Positions 63,217 to 64,000 of a DNA stretch of 64,000 nucleotides are shown piece by piece; positions within the stretch are counted from its first letter, which is position 1; every line of letters starts with the position of its first letter. Source of the DNA: Sediminibacterium sp. TEGAF015 (GTDB lineage Bacteria > Bacteroidota > Bacteroidia > Chitinophagales > Chitinophagaceae); the NCBI RefSeq assembly GCF_025997995.1, contig NZ_AP026683.1:868501-932500 (forward strand), read 5' to 3'. Position numbers and translations under genes: made by a program. The notes under the pieces were generated by a model, which saw only the letters and a program-made list of their open reading frames with translations, was not told the origin of the DNA and ran no database searches.

Positions 63217-64000
63217 TTAATCTAAAGCTGCATAGTCTTTTAAATAATGAAAAGGCTCGGTGAGTTGCCCATTCTCTAAAATGGTGGCATTCGAAATGGT
63301 ATTGCTACCGCCCTTGCGAATATCGTCAAGGATATATTTGATGAGTTGCTCCCCAAAATAACGGCTCGCATCACGGGGCAATTCATTGGGCAAATTTCCC
63401 ACCGCCATGATATCAATGGAACCATCTATATACGGAACCGTTTTTTCACCAGTTTGTACATTCACTCCATACACAGGATCATCAATAGTGGCATCCCCTA
63501 AATTACAAGGCACAGAACCATGCTTGTCATCGGTGATATCGGCAATGGTTTGGATGCGAAAATCAGGGCGTTTTAAATCGTCCATTTCAAATAAACGCGG
63601 AACATTGTTACCCCAGTAAATACCATTCATGAGCACATCGGTATGCGCGCAATAAGGCAGGAACAAACAATTGTACTCTTCGGGATGCTCGTGAAAATGA
63701 TCGCGATTGTATTGTTGGGTGGTTTTGTGTTGATAGAGATGGCTGCCTTTCAAGTGCACATAAACAGGATAATCAAATTCTTTGCTCAGGTATTCATCGG
63801 GCTCCACTTCCTGTACGTCTAACAGGTTCATGATTTCGAGAATACCATGGGCCACTCTCCCACTCCCTGTAACGGCAATTTTAATGGGCGGTAATTTTAA
63901 TCCAAAATAGGTATGAATCAATGCGCGATAATCTTTGATTTTATGGACTCTTTCTAAAGAAAAAGCACCGGTACGATTGCCATACGCCATGATGCCGTTA
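63217..64000 (-). CDS. NAD-dependent saccharopine dehydrogenase-like oxidoreductase (5' truncated)
   Basis: The minus-strand frame remains open to the window edge (codons before ATG 63990 read N-G-I), so the true start is outside. The visible ~261 residues are the C-terminal portion of an AlaDH/PNT-type fold: IKIAVTGSGRVAHGILEIMN is the nucleotide-binding G-x-G-x-x-x-x-G, ITDDKHGSVPCNLGDATIDD follows, and IMAVGNLPNELPRDASRYFG resembles the DHLPSLLPRE block of yeast Lys1. This suggests a lysine-forming-type saccharopine dehydrogenase, or a relative of unknown substrate. It converges on mutS with a 17-base gap. Confidence 0.78.
   Translation of the reverse strand, partial: NGIMAYGNRTGAFSLERVHKIKDYRALIHTYFGLKLPPIKIAVTGSGRVAHGILEIMNLLDVQEVEPDEYLSKEFDYPVYVHLKGSHLYQHKTTQQYNRDHFHEHPEEYNCLFLPYCAHTDVLMNGIYWGNNVPRLFEMDDLKRPDFRIQTIADITDDKHGSVPCNLGDATIDDPVYGVNVQTGEKTVPYIDGSIDIMAVGNLPNELPRDASRYFGEQLIKYILDDIRKGGSNTISNATILENGQLTEPFHYLKDYAALD

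Noticed and set aside
1..64000. CRISPR arrays, tRNA or rRNA genes, insertion sequences, prophage
   Set aside because: Reading through the intergenic regions gave no regularly spaced direct repeats, no cloverleaf-like segment, no transposase or integrase motifs. The HTH gene alone is not evidence of a prophage. A tRNA scan was not run.

Overview
This window is a chromosomal segment of a bacterium of the phylum Bacteroidota, most likely order Chitinophagales (Chitinophagaceae-like). The evidence is a SusC/SusD pair, two Oar-type TonB-dependent receptors, many lipoproteins and AQ-type signal peptides, the Bacteroidota -7 promoter motif TAnnTTTG with short leaders lacking Shine-Dalgarno sites, and an rplQ-carA gene order. 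Coding density is high. I saw no rRNA, tRNA, CRISPR array, transposase or integrase, so this looks like core chromosome and not a mobile island. Fifty-four coding regions are supported. The first (tamB) and last (a saccharopine-dehydrogenase-like gene) are cut by the window edges.

Layout. 1-5.8 kb: the tamB end, facing a minus-strand run of carA, aroQ and a GT39-type glycosyltransferase. 5.9-9.7 kb: the alpha ribosomal operon infA-rpmJ-rpsM-rpsK-rpsD-rpoA-rplQ, read on the minus strand, with its own promoter upstream of infA and strong terminators at both ends. It is not joined to secY in this window. 10-13.3 kb: homogentisate dioxygenase with a small membrane protein, then a TolB-like propeller protein. 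13.4-17.3 kb: rpe, phoH, a secreted coiled-coil protein and ribBA. 17.4-24.1 kb: two tandem Oar-like outer-membrane receptors. 24.2-27.2 kb: an esterase divergent from an ATP-grasp ligase and a GCS2-type carboxylate-amine ligase. 27.3-30.5 kb: an ECF sigma factor, a candidate membrane anti-sigma protein fused to an outer-membrane-barrel-like domain, and a lipoprotein. 30.6-37.4 kb: a minus-strand set (Tet-like MFS pump, saccharopine-dehydrogenase-fold protein, DUF4382-like lipoprotein, a secreted unknown, clpB). 37.5-44.1 kb: a serine hydrolase, queG and susC/susD. 44.2-47.6 kb: an SRPBCC protein, an ABC-2 permease and sppA. 47.7-53.6 kb: folK, a deoxynucleoside kinase, an MFS transporter, a Cys-cluster protein and gcvP. 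53.7-64 kb: a helix-turn-helix regulator, a lipoprotein, the run trmH-like/ubiA/ruvX/def/unknown, an M28 peptidase, mutS and the partial dehydrogenase.

How the parts work together. Most of the window is housekeeping: translation (S4, S11, S13, L17, L36, IF-1, deformylase), transcription (RpoA), repair (MutS, RuvX), proteostasis (ClpB, SppA), and pyrimidine, shikimate, riboflavin, folate, glycine and queuosine metabolism. Envelope functions typical of the phylum are placed between these blocks: TamB-mediated outer-membrane assembly or lipid transport, TonB-dependent uptake, and sigma/anti-sigma signalling.

The least routine parts are the ligase pair with its divergent esterase; the sigma/anti-sigma/barrel/lipoprotein unit; a structured region upstream of rpsK with mutually exclusive pairings; the palindromes around the helix-turn-helix gene in the only gene-free stretch over 300 bases (54067-54473); and a long hairpin directly before the start of the secreted protein gene at 15308. 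All functional assignments come from reading the sequence and from knowledge of the families. No database search was run.
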